DNA of 64,000 bases from Fen-455 sp050012675 (GCA_050012675.1 JBEKGS010000017.1:1-64000); one strand, 5' to 3'. Numbered from the stretch's first letter, positions 38,510 through 47,942 are shown. The notes: generated from the sequence alone by a model not told the origin. A program made the numbers and translations.

Positions 38510-41293
38510 GTGGCAGTGTCTCGACGTGTCATCTTGAGCCAGTCCGGCGCCTCACGCGATGCTCCGACGAGGGGGAAACCTGCAAGTTCCCCGCGGACCG
38601 CGGCACCGAAGGGCGCGGGACCGAAGCTCACCAAGGTCCCTGTCCCGCGCAAGGGCGGCGGGCACGCGCGCTCACGCCCGAAGACGACCACCATCGGCCG
38701 CGGTGCCGGCCGGCTGGTCGAGCTCATAGCGGCGCCTTCGGAAGAGTCCTGGGGCTGGGCGCTGCTCGTCCTCGGCGTCCTGGTTGGGCTCGGGATCTAC
38801 TGCAACCTGCTGGGACCGGCGGGCCACCTGCTCCGCGAGTACAGTGCCCGTGCCTTCGGCTGGGGAGCTGACGTGGCGCCGGCATCTCTCGTCGTCGGCG
38901 CCGTCATCCTCCTGGCGGGGCGGGCGAGACGCGGCCTCGCAGGGATACTCGCAGCCCTCGTGCTCCTCGTGGTGATGTCCGCCGGCCTCGCCGACCTCGT
39001 GGCAGGCTCACCCGGGACCTCGGCGACGTGGCACGTGCTCGGCGGGGCGGGCGGGATCGTCGGCGCGGGCGTCGGAGGCGGGCTCGCGAGGATCATCGGC
39101 GTCGCCGGAGCCTCCGTCGTTCTCGGCGCCGTCGCCATCGCGTCGATCTGCGGGCTTTTGGGCATGCCCCTTCTCGTCGTCATACGGGTGGTCGGGCGCG
39201 CTCTCGCGGCCACGGCGCGCTGGACGGTCCGGCTCTTTTCGGACTGGGTCGCCGCCATGCGCGTGCAGCCCCTGCCCGAGCGCCCGGCGGCCGTCGTGGC
39301 CGCCATAGCTCCGGACGCCGACGGTTTCGGCGTCTGGCCTGCCAACGCTGGTGCGCCCGTGCCCGGCGCGGGCCACGTCTCGGTGCTGCCCGGGGCGTCG
39401 GAGGGCGAACAGACCGCCGTCGCTGTACAAGCCGGGGAGGACGGCGCTGGTGAGATTCGCGTGGGACTGGCAGATGCGGGGGTCGCAGGCGCGGAGCTGT
39501 CCGGTGGAGACGTGCTTCGCGCCGCGACTGTCGCAGGAAGGGCCGAGCAGCTCAGTCTCCCGGTCACCCCGACCTCCGGGGTGTGGAAGCTCCCGCCGCT
39601 AAAGCTCCTGAAACGGAGCAAGGAACAGGACCTCGACCGCAAGGCGATCGAGGAGCGTGGGCACGTGCTCGAAAGGGCACTCGCGGGCCACGGCGTCGAG
39701 ACGCACCTCGTCGGCTATACGGTCGGGCCGACCGTGACCCGTTTCGAGCTCGAGCTCGGCGCGGGCGTGAAGGTGGCGCGGGTGACCACTCTCGCCAAGG
39801 ACATCGCCTACGCCATGGCATCGCCTGACGTACGCATCCTCGCCCCCATCCCGGGCCGCTCGGCGATCGGCGTGGAGGTGCCCAACCGTGACCGCCAGCT
39901 CGTCACGCTCGGCAGCGTGTTGCAGTCGATCGAGGCCCAGAGATCCACCCACCCCCTCGAGGTGGCCTTCGGCAGGGACATCGCCGGCAGGCCCGTGATG
40001 GTGAACCTGGCAGAGATGCCCCACCTGTTGATCGCCGGCGCCACCGGGGCCGGCAAGTCGTCGTGCATCAACTCGGTCATCACCTCGATCCTCATGAAGG
40101 CCACGCCGGACCAGGTCCGCCTCATCCTCGTGGACCCGAAGCGGGTCGAGCTCGGGCACTACAACGGGCTTCCCCATCTGCTCACCCAGGTCGTGGTCAA
40201 CCCCAAACGGGCGGCCAACGCCCTGTCGTGGGCCGTGACCGAGATGGAACGCCGCTACGACCTTCTCGCCGAGTGCGGCATGCGCGACATCGCCGGCTAC
40301 AACGCCGCCTTCGAGCGGGGCGAGCTCGACGGCGGGCCCCTCCCAGAGGCCACTGGCGCCGCCGACAGGGCGCCGCTGCTCGCCGAGTTGGCCTTCGCCG
40401 ACACCGAATTGGGCGAGCTGGCCGCGGCGGAGGTCGATCTGGACGTCACCGAGCGGGAGGTGCTGGGCTCCGACGAGGAGGCCGTTGTCGACACCGAGGC
40501 CGAATACGGCGCCGTGGCAGCCGACGACGGAGAAACCGACGACAACTGGCTGGCCGGCGGCGACCCGGTCTCGTCGCCGGTGGCCACAAGGACCCGCAAC
40601 CTGCGAGGAGCGGACCTTGAGACCCGCCATGTCCGGCTGCCGTTCATCCTCATCGTCGTGGACGAGCTGAACGACCTCATGATGGTCGCGGCGCGCGACG
40701 TCGAGGAGTCGATCTGCCGCATCGCCCAGATGGCGCGCGCCGTGGGGATCCACCTCGTCATAGCGACGCAAAGGCCCTCCGTCGATGTGATCACGGGCGT
40801 GATCAAGGCGAACATCCCTTCGCGCCTTGCCTTTTCGGTGTCCTCTCTCGCCGACAGCCGCGTCATCCTCGACCAGCCCGGCGCGGAACGGCTGGTCGGG
40901 CGCGGTGACCTCCTGCTGCTCACGGCCTCGTCGAGCGTTCCACGGCGGATACAAGGGCCGTGGGTGGGTGAGGACGAGGTGCAGGCCGTCGTCGCCCACT
41001 GGCGCCGCCAGAGCGGTCCGCGCTACGTAAACGGCGTCGAAGGCGAGGAGGGCTCCGAGAACCGGGGCAGGGGAGTCGAGGACGACGACGACGAGTACCT
41101 GATGAGAGCAATGGAGTTGGTGGTGCGGTCACAGCTAGGCTCCACCTCCATGCTCCAGCGCAAGCTCCGGGTCGGCTTCGCTCGGGCCGGCAGGCTGATG
41201 GACCTTCTCGAAAGGCGGGGCATAGTGGGCCCGTCAGAGGGTTCCAAGCCGCGTGCGGTCCTGATGACAGCCGAGGAGCTGGACGAGCTGTAG
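38510..41293 (+). CDS. ftsK: DNA translocase FtsK/SpoIIIE
   Basis: This 927-residue translocase pumps chromosomal DNA at the division septum. Membrane helices lie at about residues 80-230. A linker leads to the motor with Walker A GATGAGKSS (near 511) and LILVDPKR. The Walker B strand reads IVVDELNDLMM, where DELADLMM is usual. Between AAFERGEL and HVRLPFILIVV, about residues 604-706, sits a largely acidic insert of roughly 80 residues beyond the usual short linker. A gamma-type winged helix ends the protein (SMLQRKLRVGFARAGRLMD). The GTG at 38510 is set by the upstream -10. Confidence 0.93.
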   Translation: MAVSRRVILSQSGASRDAPTRGKPASSPRTAAPKGAGPKLTKVPVPRKGGGHARSRPKTTTIGRGAGRLVELIAAPSEESWGWALLVLGVLVGLGIYCNLLGPAGHLLREYSARAFGWGADVAPASLVVGAVILLAGRARRGLAGILAALVLLVVMSAGLADLVAGSPGTSATWHVLGGAGGIVGAGVGGGLARIIGVAGASVVLGAVAIASICGLLGMPLLVVIRVVGRALAATARWTVRLFSDWVAAMRVQPLPERPAAVVAAIAPDADGFGVWPANAGAPVPGAGHVSVLPGASEGEQTAVAVQAGEDGAGEIRVGLADAGVAGAELSGGDVLRAATVAGRAEQLSLPVTPTSGVWKLPPLKLLKRSKEQDLDRKAIEERGHVLERALAGHGVETHLVGYTVGPTVTRFELELGAGVKVARVTTLAKDIAYAMASPDVRILAPIPGRSAIGVEVPNRDRQLVTLGSVLQSIEAQRSTHPLEVAFGRDIAGRPVMVNLAEMPHLLIAGATGAGKSSCINSVITSILMKATPDQVRLILVDPKRVELGHYNGLPHLLTQVVVNPKRAANALSWAVTEMERRYDLLAECGMRDIAGYNAAFERGELDGGPLPEATGAADRAPLLAELAFADTELGELAAAEVDLDVTEREVLGSDEEAVVDTEAEYGAVAADDGETDDNWLAGGDPVSSPVATRTRNLRGADLETRHVRLPFILIVVDELNDLMMVAARDVEESICRIAQMARAVGIHLVIATQRPSVDVITGVIKANIPSRLAFSVSSLADSRVILDQPGAERLVGRGDLLLLTASSSVPRRIQGPWVGEDEVQAVVAHWRRQSGPRYVNGVEGEEGSENRGRGVEDDDDEYLMRAMELVVRSQLGSTSMLQRKLRVGFARAGRLMDLLERRGIVGPSEGSKPRAVLMTAEELDEL

Positions 41294-41326
41294 CCGCGAC
41301 GCCGGACCAGCGAGGCGGCCAACGCC

Positions 41327-42733
41327 ATGGACGATGAAGGTTCCACCTCGTCGGCGGTGACGCCGCCGCGCGGGGCCCCGGGAACAAGCGGCGCCCCCTC
41401 GCCGCCCAAGTCCCGCATGCAGCTGTCCGCCGCCAGGTCCAGCCGGCGTTGGCTCTACTGGCGGCGGCGGGCGACGGTGCTCATGGCCTTCGGCGCGGTC
41501 TTCTCGGGGATCGGGTGGGTTGTGTCAGGTCCCGGGTCGCCGAGGATCGTCCCGTCCAGTGATCCGCGGTCTGCGCCGATCCACCTGCCCTCGCTCGTCC
41601 CGATCGTGCGGGCTGTGACGAGGTTCCCCGGGACCCTGGAGCCCCTGCCGATCCCCTCGACCGGTCAGTCCGCCGTGTACGTCCAGGGGGTCGGCCTTCT
41701 CGGCGCCTCCTCCGACGAGCAGTCGGCGCCGATGGCAAGCGTGACCAAGGTCATGACGGCGGTCATAGTGCTCGAAGACCATCCGCTCGGCCACGGGTCC
41801 GGCCCGACGTTCACGATGACCGCCGCGGACCACCAGGCATGGATAAACGCCGTGGAGCAGGGTGACTCCAGTCTCGAGGTTGTCGCCGGAGAACGCCTCA
41901 CCGAGCGTCAGCTGCTCGAGGGGCTCATGATCCCTTCTGCCTGCAACATCGCCGACTATCTCGCACGCTGGGACGCGGGGAGCATCGTGGCGTTCGTGCG
42001 CAAGATGAACGCCATGGCCACAACCCTCGGCCTTGCCCACACGCACTACGCGGACGCGAGCGGCCTGAGCCTGTACTCCCGGAGCACGGCCGTCGACCAG
42101 GCCATCCTCGGCGCTTACGCGATGAGCGTGCCCGGAATGGTCTCCATCGTGGATCATCCGGTCGTCCAGTTCCCGACGGGACTGGTTGGCGGCTACAACC
42201 CGGCCCTCGGGGAGGACGGCGTGATCGGCCTCAAGTCCGGCTTCACCGACGCGGCGCAGATCTGCCTTGTAACAGCTGCCAGGCGTATCGTCGCCGGCCA
42301 CAGCGTGCTGGTCGTGAGTGCCACCTTGGGCCAGCCCTCGAGCCTTGAATGGGCGGCAGAGATCGATCTGCAGCTCCTCGATGCCGCCACCTCGGATCTC
42401 CGCTCGAGGCCGCTTGTTCGCGCCTACCAGCGCGTCGCCAGAGTCGTCGCGGGCTGGAGCCGTGCGAGGCCCTTCGCTGTTGTCACCGTCCCTGTCACAG
42501 TTGTCGGCTGGGCGGGTCTGCCGGTGCGCACCGTGGTGGAGAGCTCGATTCCCCTGAAGCCGGCCACCGGGCGCGGCTGGAAGTCGGGTACCCCTATTGC
42601 GAGCGTGGACGTGGTGACGCCCGCGGGTGTGCAGTCGGTGACTCCGGCGAAGCTGAGCCGTTTCCTTTCAGCGGCTCCTCCAGGCTGGAGCCCCCCACCG
42701 GCGGCCAAGCTCGCGGCCGCGACCGGCAGCTGA
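41327..42733 (+). CDS. D-alanyl-D-alanine carboxypeptidase (S11 family)
   Basis: This 468-residue protein has a proline-rich cytoplasmic N terminus, one membrane segment near residues 48-65 and an S11 peptidase domain. The SxxK motif is SVTK, and the KTG-type motif is KSG in IGLKSGFTDAAQIC. The middle motif reads PSACNIADYLA, so the expected Asn of SxN is displaced to SAC-N. If active it trims D-Ala from peptidoglycan stem peptides. The C-terminal 100 residues form a beta-rich domain as in PBP5-like enzymes. Confidence 0.85.
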   Translation: MDDEGSTSSAVTPPRGAPGTSGAPSPPKSRMQLSAARSSRRWLYWRRRATVLMAFGAVFSGIGWVVSGPGSPRIVPSSDPRSAPIHLPSLVPIVRAVTRFPGTLEPLPIPSTGQSAVYVQGVGLLGASSDEQSAPMASVTKVMTAVIVLEDHPLGHGSGPTFTMTAADHQAWINAVEQGDSSLEVVAGERLTERQLLEGLMIPSACNIADYLARWDAGSIVAFVRKMNAMATTLGLAHTHYADASGLSLYSRSTAVDQAILGAYAMSVPGMVSIVDHPVVQFPTGLVGGYNPALGEDGVIGLKSGFTDAAQICLVTAARRIVAGHSVLVVSATLGQPSSLEWAAEIDLQLLDAATSDLRSRPLVRAYQRVARVVAGWSRARPFAVVTVPVTVVGWAGLPVRTVVESSIPLKPATGRGWKSGTPIASVDVVTPAGVQSVTPAKLSRFLSAAPPGWSPPPAAKLAAATGS

Positions 42734-42742
42734 GAGATCGCG

Positions 42743-43594
42743 GTGCGCGCTCGGGCACCGGCGTCCTCGGCCAACCTCGGGCCAGGTTTTGACGTCCTTG
42801 CGATCGCCTTCGACCTCTATGTGGAGGTCGAGATGGTCCCGGCCGCCCGGCTTTCGTTGCACACCGAGGGACACGGCGCGGAGCTTGTCCGCGACGAGCA
42901 CCATCTCGCGGCGAGGGTGGCCTTGGCAGTGACCGGACACGACCATTTCGCCATCCGGGTTCGTTCCGAGATCCCAGTCGGCCGCGGCCTCGGCTCCTCG
43001 GCGGCCCTTACAGTGGCGGCAGCGGCGGCGGCAGGGGCGGCCGATCCCTTGAAGGTCGCCGTCGGCTTCGAAGGTCACGCCGAGAACGCCGCGGCGTCGC
43101 TCAGCGGTGGCCTCGTCTCCGCGGCAATGCTGGACACCGGACCGGTGGTCCGCCGTTTCCCTCTCGACCCGAGGATCACCTTCGTCGTGTTGGTGCCCGA
43201 CCGCGAGCTGTTGACCCCGGACGCGAGGGGTGCCCTCGACACCGCGGTGCCCCACGCGGACGCGGTCTTCAACCTCTCGAGAATGGGCCTGCTCCTGGCC
43301 GGTCTTGCCGACCGCACTCTGCTCGTCGCTGCAGCTGGTGAGGACCGCCTGCACCAGTCCCAGCGCGCTCATCTGTTCCCCGAAGCCTCCGAACTGCTCG
43401 CGCGGCTGACAAAAGCGGGCGCTTTGATGTCGTGCTGGTCGGGGGCGGGCCCGAGCCTGCTGGGAATCTGCGACGGCCCCGACTCGGCGGGAAAGGTCCG
43501 CGACTCCGGTGAGCTCGCGCTCGAGTCCCTCGGGGTGAGAGGGCACGCGATCGTGGTCGCACCTGACCTCGACGGCCTGATCGTCGAGCCCTGA
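42743..43594 (+). CDS. thrB: Homoserine kinase-like GHMP kinase
   Basis: This 283-residue GHMP kinase opens with the motif APASSANLGPGFDVLAIAFDLY and carries the ATP-binding loop VPVGRGLGSSAAL-type segment (IPVGRGLGSSAAL) and the third motif LMSCWSGAGPSLLGI. These match homoserine kinase, which makes O-phosphohomoserine for threonine. hom and thrC are not adjacent, so another GHMP substrate is possible. The GTG start lies 9 nt after the carboxypeptidase stop. The next 440 bp contain no convincing gene. Confidence 0.85.
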   Translation: MRARAPASSANLGPGFDVLAIAFDLYVEVEMVPAARLSLHTEGHGAELVRDEHHLAARVALAVTGHDHFAIRVRSEIPVGRGLGSSAALTVAAAAAAGAADPLKVAVGFEGHAENAAASLSGGLVSAAMLDTGPVVRRFPLDPRITFVVLVPDRELLTPDARGALDTAVPHADAVFNLSRMGLLLAGLADRTLLVAAAGEDRLHQSQRAHLFPEASELLARLTKAGALMSCWSGAGPSLLGICDGPDSAGKVRDSGELALESLGVRGHAIVVAPDLDGLIVEP

Positions 43595-44037
43595 GGACTT
43601 AGGACGACTCGAGAGCGAGGACGCTCTGCGAATATCGTCACCGCCACAAACACCTTCGATCGTCAGTCTGGCTGTCACCATGCGAGATTCGGTGGCGCTG
43701 TCGAACGAACCTCGGCGGGAATGCGAAGTGGGCCTGCCTGCCGACGCGGGGCATCGGCTCGGCGGTCAGTTGCCCAGTACGGGCCGCAGAATTGAGTGTT
43801 CTGGCGTCAAGCGTCGCTGCCTCTGAGCGTCTGTGCGGAAAGTGGGCGTCGGTTGTCACCTCGACGGCGACTTCCAAGGATGCCGCGCCACTCGCAGGTC
43901 ATCCAGACACGGTCGAGAGTCTCTTCCGAGTCAGATGGGCCTCGCTCTGGCGCTCGTGTGACAGGAGGCGTTCTGTAGCCGATAAGGGACGCGACGATCA
44001 GACTTCCCATCCCGCTAGAGCCTCAGAGAGCGTGGGA
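43595..44037. other. 443-bp region without a convincing gene
   Basis: A hairpin AGAGCG-AGGA-CGCTCT (43612-43627) lies just after thrB. Beyond it, frames on both strands are open for 60-80 codons but give compositionally odd peptides that I do not recognise and that lack good start signals. The base composition looks lower in GC than the flanking operons. Decayed or acquired DNA is possible. Confidence 0.5.
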
Positions 44038-44625
44038 CTACCCGGTACCCTCCAGCAGGCGGAGAGCGAGTCGACGGCCTCGTCCCTGCTTTACAGCAAG
44101 GGCGATCCACAGCCGGAAGAGGCAGTCAATGATCGCCTCCTCGTCTACTCCGACATAGACGGGGCGCAGGCCGACACCTTCGATGACGGTTTCGACCGTT
44201 TGTCGGTCGGACTCGGCCGCGGAGAAGAACATGTCGGCGGGCCCGTCATCGAAGACCGGGTCGGCCATGTTCTCGCCTCCCAGGGTGTTGAATGCCCTGG
44301 CATATCGGACAGTCGGGGGTAGGTCAGCCCTACTGTTCGCGACGGGCTCTCCCATCCGGTTCGTGGCGTCGATTACCAGCTTGCCTGCCAGCACGTCCCC
44401 GTGACTTGCCGCGAACTGGGGCACGGCGGGACCCGGGATGGCGAGGATGATCACGTCGGCGACACCGAGAGCCACAGCGACCGAGCTGACTGTGGCAGCC
44501 GAACCGATAGCGGCGTCATCGTCGTCGGGATGACGGGATCCGAAGGTGACCTTGTGACCCGCCCTGGCGAGCGAGGTTCCCAGGGTCTCACCTATGAAGC
44601 CAGTACCGATGACCGCGATGTCCAT
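44038..44625 (-). CDS. NADPH-dependent F420 reductase-like protein
   Basis: This 195-residue Rossmann-fold protein resembles the F420:NADP oxidoreductase (NpdG) family and relatives. It starts MDIAVIGTGFIGETLGTSLARAGHKVTFGSR, read in parts, with the dinucleotide motif GTGFIG. It continues with ADVIILAIPGPAVPQF, KLVIDATN and RAFNTLGGENMADP, which are characteristic. GGAGG lies 9 nt before the ATG. Binding of F420 itself is not provable from sequence; several family members use other substrates. It is an isolated gene in the gene-poor stretch. Confidence 0.75.
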   Translation of the reverse strand: MDIAVIGTGFIGETLGTSLARAGHKVTFGSRHPDDDDAAIGSAATVSSVAVALGVADVIILAIPGPAVPQFAASHGDVLAGKLVIDATNRMGEPVANSRADLPPTVRYARAFNTLGGENMADPVFDDGPADMFFSAAESDRQTVETVIEGVGLRPVYVGVDEEAIIDCLFRLWIALAVKQGRGRRLALRLLEGTG

Positions 44626-44928
44626 TTCCGGCCTCCTCCGTGTGGGCCAAGATGATCCTCCCTATCGTGCCAGGCTTCGTGCGTCCCTACCGTCGCGGCC
44701 GCAAACGCCGGACTGTCCCTTAGGGGTCTCGTCATGGCACCTGAACTGGTGTTTCCTGGAGTGTGACGACTGCGCTCGGTACTACTCATCCGTCACGATC
44801 GCCGCCGGTGTTGTGGCCGAAGAAGCCGGTGGCGCCGCGTGACTGCCACAAGCGGCCGGACGACGGTACAACTGCAGACCTTGCGGATGGCGGCCTCTTT
44901 GTGGAGCAGTCTCGTTATCATCGGAGCC
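44626..44928. other. 303-bp region without a convincing gene
   Basis: Contains the leader of the F420-reductase-like gene on the minus strand and the promoter of the EthD-like gene on the plus strand. Short frames on either strand are Ser/Arg-rich and unrecognised. Confidence 0.4.
44916..44921 (+). promoter_or_regulatory. -10 element for leaderless EthD-like gene
   Basis: TATCAT, 7 nt, then ATG at 44929. It rules against the longer frame that opens at 44839. Confidence 0.5.
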
Positions 44929-45240
44929 ATGCCAGTCAAACTCACCGTCATCGTCGACAACCCGAACGATCCCGGCGCCTTTGAGGCCCACTACAACTCC
45001 CCGGCCAACCGGGAACTGTTGGGCAAGATCCCCGACGTCCAGCGGGTCGAATCGGCCAAGGTCTTCCCGAAAGAGGACGGCTCCCCAACCCCCGCCTACC
45101 GGACTATCGACATCTACTTCTCCGACTACGCAGTCGCGTGTGCCGCGCTCGCGTCACCTGCGGCAGGCGAGCTGGCTGGCGGATTGGTCCAGGCGGCCAC
45201 GGGCGGGATCCGTTTTCTCCTCTCCGAGATCGAGGACTGA
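44929..45240 (+). CDS. EthD-like small dimeric alpha/beta barrel protein
   Basis: This 103-residue protein begins MPVKLTVIVDNPNDPGAFEAHY and continues with NRELLGKIPDVQRVESAKVF and YRTIDIYFSD, the pattern of EthD-domain proteins. These are small ferredoxin-like-fold proteins linked to ether or aromatic degradation, with largely unknown activity. The start is set by the leaderless -10 element. After its TGA the same frame stays open for another 47 codons to 45384 with protein-like composition; no role for that is claimed. Confidence 0.75.
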   Translation: MPVKLTVIVDNPNDPGAFEAHYNSPANRELLGKIPDVQRVESAKVFPKEDGSPTPAYRTIDIYFSDYAVACAALASPAAGELAGGLVQAATGGIRFLLSEIED

Positions 45241-46140
45241 TCCTTTCCAATAACCGCGCCCAGGTTCCTGCGGCAGCGGTGGATCCCCGGCCGGGTACAT
45301 GAGGCGCATAAGCGCGTGTCGCTGACGACGCTGCTCGAAGAGGTAGGCGCTCTTCGCGGCGACCGAACTGTTCCCGAGCGCTAGACCCCGGTGATCAAGG
45401 CTCCCTCAGTGCTCAGCACCGCCACTGGGCGAATCCTCGCAGATCTGGGTACTCGCAGCGAGCCAGTGATCTGCGTCCACACGCATGCGCGAGCGCCTCG
45501 GCGATATGGGACCAGACTCGGAGTCGGCGCGTCACAGCACGAGGGTGGCGTGGATCGAAAGCGGGCCGAGCAAAGCCCAGAGGCGGTACCGGGGACGTGG
45601 CGAATGCCAGTGTGAGCAATGCGGCCTCAGGTCACTGGCTCGCTAAGACCTGACCGCAGGTTCAACGCGAAGGTTTTAGCCGATCCAATAGGCGGCGAAG
45701 ACGACTCTTGGTCGGGTAGCGGTGATACCGCATGATCTCATCCTCGTGAGCTTCCCAGGCGATTGATCGGGCCATGGCCCTCCGTCCCCTTGGGAGCGGA
45801 GCTCCGATTTCTCCCGGCGGGTCACCGTAAGGCAATGTTCCACCCGGGCCGTCGCGAATGTGGTGAACGGGCTTGCGTCGACGAGAATGACCCGATCCCA
45901 TCTGCTCAGTGTTGCAGGCGGGCTGATCCTCTGGCTCGCGTGCCTCCTACCACCGGGACGGATGCACCAAGTGTTCCGGCGAAGAGTCCCTTGTCAACGG
46001 TCGGCCGCGTGCCAGACCAGCCGACTGCCGCACCCCATCTCGACAAATCTGGCACCTCGCTGTCAGGGTTTCAGGAGAGCCATCCAAGGCTGGCCCGGTG
46101 TGAAGGGAACCGCTACTGAGCCACCCGGTGGGCGATCAGG
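45241..46140. other. 900-bp region largely without recognisable genes
   Basis: No frame gives a recognised protein. The first 140 bp extend the EthD frame past its stop. One short minus-strand frame (45662-45775) is listed separately at low confidence. No tRNA T-arm, repeat array or insertion-sequence end was seen. Composition is less GC-rich than in neighbouring operons, consistent with decayed or acquired DNA. Confidence 0.5.
45662..45775 (-). CDS. Possible 37-residue basic protein
   Basis: The frame MARSIAWEAHEDEIMRYHRY (then a basic tail RLRRLLDRLKPSR) has a plausible helix and GGAGG three bases before its ATG, which is closer than usual. Nothing is recognised. It could be a remnant of a larger gene or spurious. 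Confidence 0.25.
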   Translation of the reverse strand: MARSIAWEAHEDEIMRYHRYPTKSRLRRLLDRLKPSR

Positions 46141-46650
46141 TCACTCACCGGAGCAGACGCCGGCCGCGATCTCGTCGAGTCCCTGGGCCAGGGCGTTCCA
46201 TGAGAGCGTCGCGCACTTGATGCGGACCGGGAACTTGACCACTCCCTGGAGCGCCGCCAGCTCGCCGAGGTCCTCGGGCTTGATCGTCTCGACTTCGCCC
46301 TCCGCCTCGGCGTCATCGCCTGCGTCCTCGCCCGATAGCGAGTGCTCGCGGATCGACATCATCGCCTTGAACGAACGGATGAGCTTGCGCGCCTCCTCGA
46401 CGGGCCGGCCCTTGACCGTGGCGGACATCATCGACGCCGACGACTGGCTGATCGAGCACCCCTGGCCGCTGATGCGCAGGTCCACGAGCGTGCCGTCGTC
46501 GACTTCGAGGTAAACGACGACCTCGTCGCCGCAGAGGGGATTGAATCCCTCGACCCGGTGGGCGGGGGGCACCGGCAGCTCGCCACGGTTACGCGGCGAG
46601 CGGTAGTGGTCGAGGATGATCTCACGGTAAAGGTCTTCGAGGCCGGCCAT
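46141..46650 (-). CDS. sufU: SufU, zinc-dependent sulfur-transfer protein
   Basis: This 169-residue NifU-N-like protein accepts sulfur from SufS. It begins LEDLYREIILDHYRSPRNRG and has the three ligand cysteines in NPLCGD, GQGCSIS and KCATLSW, plus Asp of CGD as fourth zinc ligand. A SufU-type insert near residues 100-125 is present and acidic. Its gene lies 35 bp after sufS on the same strand. SufU and SufS form the usual sulfur-donor pair in actinobacteria. Confidence 0.93.
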   Translation of the reverse strand: MAGLEDLYREIILDHYRSPRNRGELPVPPAHRVEGFNPLCGDEVVVYLEVDDGTLVDLRISGQGCSISQSSASMMSATVKGRPVEEARKLIRSFKAMMSIREHSLSGEDAGDDAEAEGEVETIKPEDLGELAALQGVVKFPVRIKCATLSWNALAQGLDEIAAGVCSGE

Positions 46651-46685
46651 GGCGGTGTCGTGGCTCCTGTTCCGGTTGGCGTGTC

Positions 46686-47942
46686 TCAGCCGAAGAATGC
46701 TGCAGCGACGTCGAGCGCGTCTGAGAGAGCTTCGATGTCGTCTTCACTGTTGTAAACGTAGAACGAGGCCCGGGCCGTTGCCGTGACGCCCAGTCGGCGC
46801 ATGAGAGGCTTCGCGCAGTGGTGCCCCGCACGCACGCAGATCCCCTCGGAGTCGAGCACCTGGGCGAGGTCGTGGGCGTGTATGTCGCCGAGGGCGAGCG
46901 ACAACACGCCTCCGCGTCCCTGCGGGTCCACGCCGGGCCCGAAGATCTTGAGCTCGGGCCCGTGGCGCTCGCTGAGCAGCTCGATCGCCCGTGAGGTGAG
47001 CTCGGTCTCGTGCGCCGCTATCCGGTCCATCCCCAAGGACTCGAGAAAGCGGATGGCGCCGTGCAGCCCGACCGCCTCGGCGATGGGCGGGGTCCCGGCT
47101 TCGAACTTCCAGGGGAGGTCGTTCGGGGTGAAGCCGTCGAGGCGCACGTCACGGATCATCTCGCCCCCACCGAGGAAGGGCGGCATCGCATCCAGGAGCT
47201 CCTCGCGTCCCCAGAGAACCCCTATTCCCGTCGGCCCGAGCATCTTGTGGCCCGTGAAGGCGAGGAAGTCGACCCCGAGCGCGCTCACGTCGACGCTGCG
47301 GTGAGGAACGAGCTGGGAGGCGTCGGCGGCCACGACTGCCCCGGCCGCGTGTGCCGCCTCGACGATCGGGCCGAGGTCGTTGATCGTGCCCAGCACGTTG
47401 GACATCGCCGAGACGGCCACTAGCCCGACGCCGTCTGTGAGCCGGTCGAGGTCGCTCAAGTCGAGCCTGTAGTCGTCGCCGACGGGAAGGTAGCGGAGCT
47501 CGACTTGACGCTCGGCGGCGAGCATGAGCCACGGGACGAGGTTGGCGTGGTGCTCGAGCTCCGTGAGGAGGATGGCCTTGCCCTTTCGAAGAAGATGGCG
47601 GCCGTAGGAGTGGGCGAGGAGGTTCAGCGCCTCGGTGGCGTTCTTCGTGAACAGCACCTCCACCTCGGGCCTCGGGGCGTTGATGAACCGCCCCACGGCC
47701 CGCCGAGCCATCTCGAACTGCCGAGTGGCCTCCTCTGCGATGGCGTAGACGCCGCGGTGCACGTTCGCGTGCGTGGTCTCGTAGTAGTGGTCCATGGCGT
47801 CGAGCACGGCACGGGGCCGTTGGGACGACGATGCCGAGTCCAGGTAGACGAGCCTCTTGCCGTGCGACTCCTGGTGCAGGATGGGGAACTCCTTGCGCAG
47901 GGCGGCGACGTCCAAGGGTGCGGCCTCGACGGTCGTGGTCAT
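46686..47942 (-). CDS. sufS: SufS cysteine desulfurase
   Basis: This 418-residue PLP enzyme (group II) takes sulfur from cysteine. It has YLDSASSSQRPRAVLDAMDHYYE, THANVHRGVYAIAEEATR, the PLP Lys in FTGHKMLGPTG, and the persulfide Cys in VRAGHHCAKP, quoted in parts. Its ATG overlaps the sufC stop as ATGA, so SufC and SufS are co-translated. It supplies sulfur through SufU for Fe-S assembly. Confidence 0.96.
   Translation of the reverse strand: MTTTVEAAPLDVAALRKEFPILHQESHGKRLVYLDSASSSQRPRAVLDAMDHYYETTHANVHRGVYAIAEEATRQFEMARRAVGRFINAPRPEVEVLFTKNATEALNLLAHSYGRHLLRKGKAILLTELEHHANLVPWLMLAAERQVELRYLPVGDDYRLDLSDLDRLTDGVGLVAVSAMSNVLGTINDLGPIVEAAHAAGAVVAADASQLVPHRSVDVSALGVDFLAFTGHKMLGPTGIGVLWGREELLDAMPPFLGGGEMIRDVRLDGFTPNDLPWKFEAGTPPIAEAVGLHGAIRFLESLGMDRIAAHETELTSRAIELLSERHGPELKIFGPGVDPQGRGGVLSLALGDIHAHDLAQVLDSEGICVRAGHHCAKPLMRRLGVTATARASFYVYNSEDDIEALSDALDVAAAFFG

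Noticed and set aside
43638..44010. Two minus-strand frames of 60-80 codons after thrB as possible genes
   Set aside because: No start signal, no recognised motif, and comparable frames exist on the other strand.
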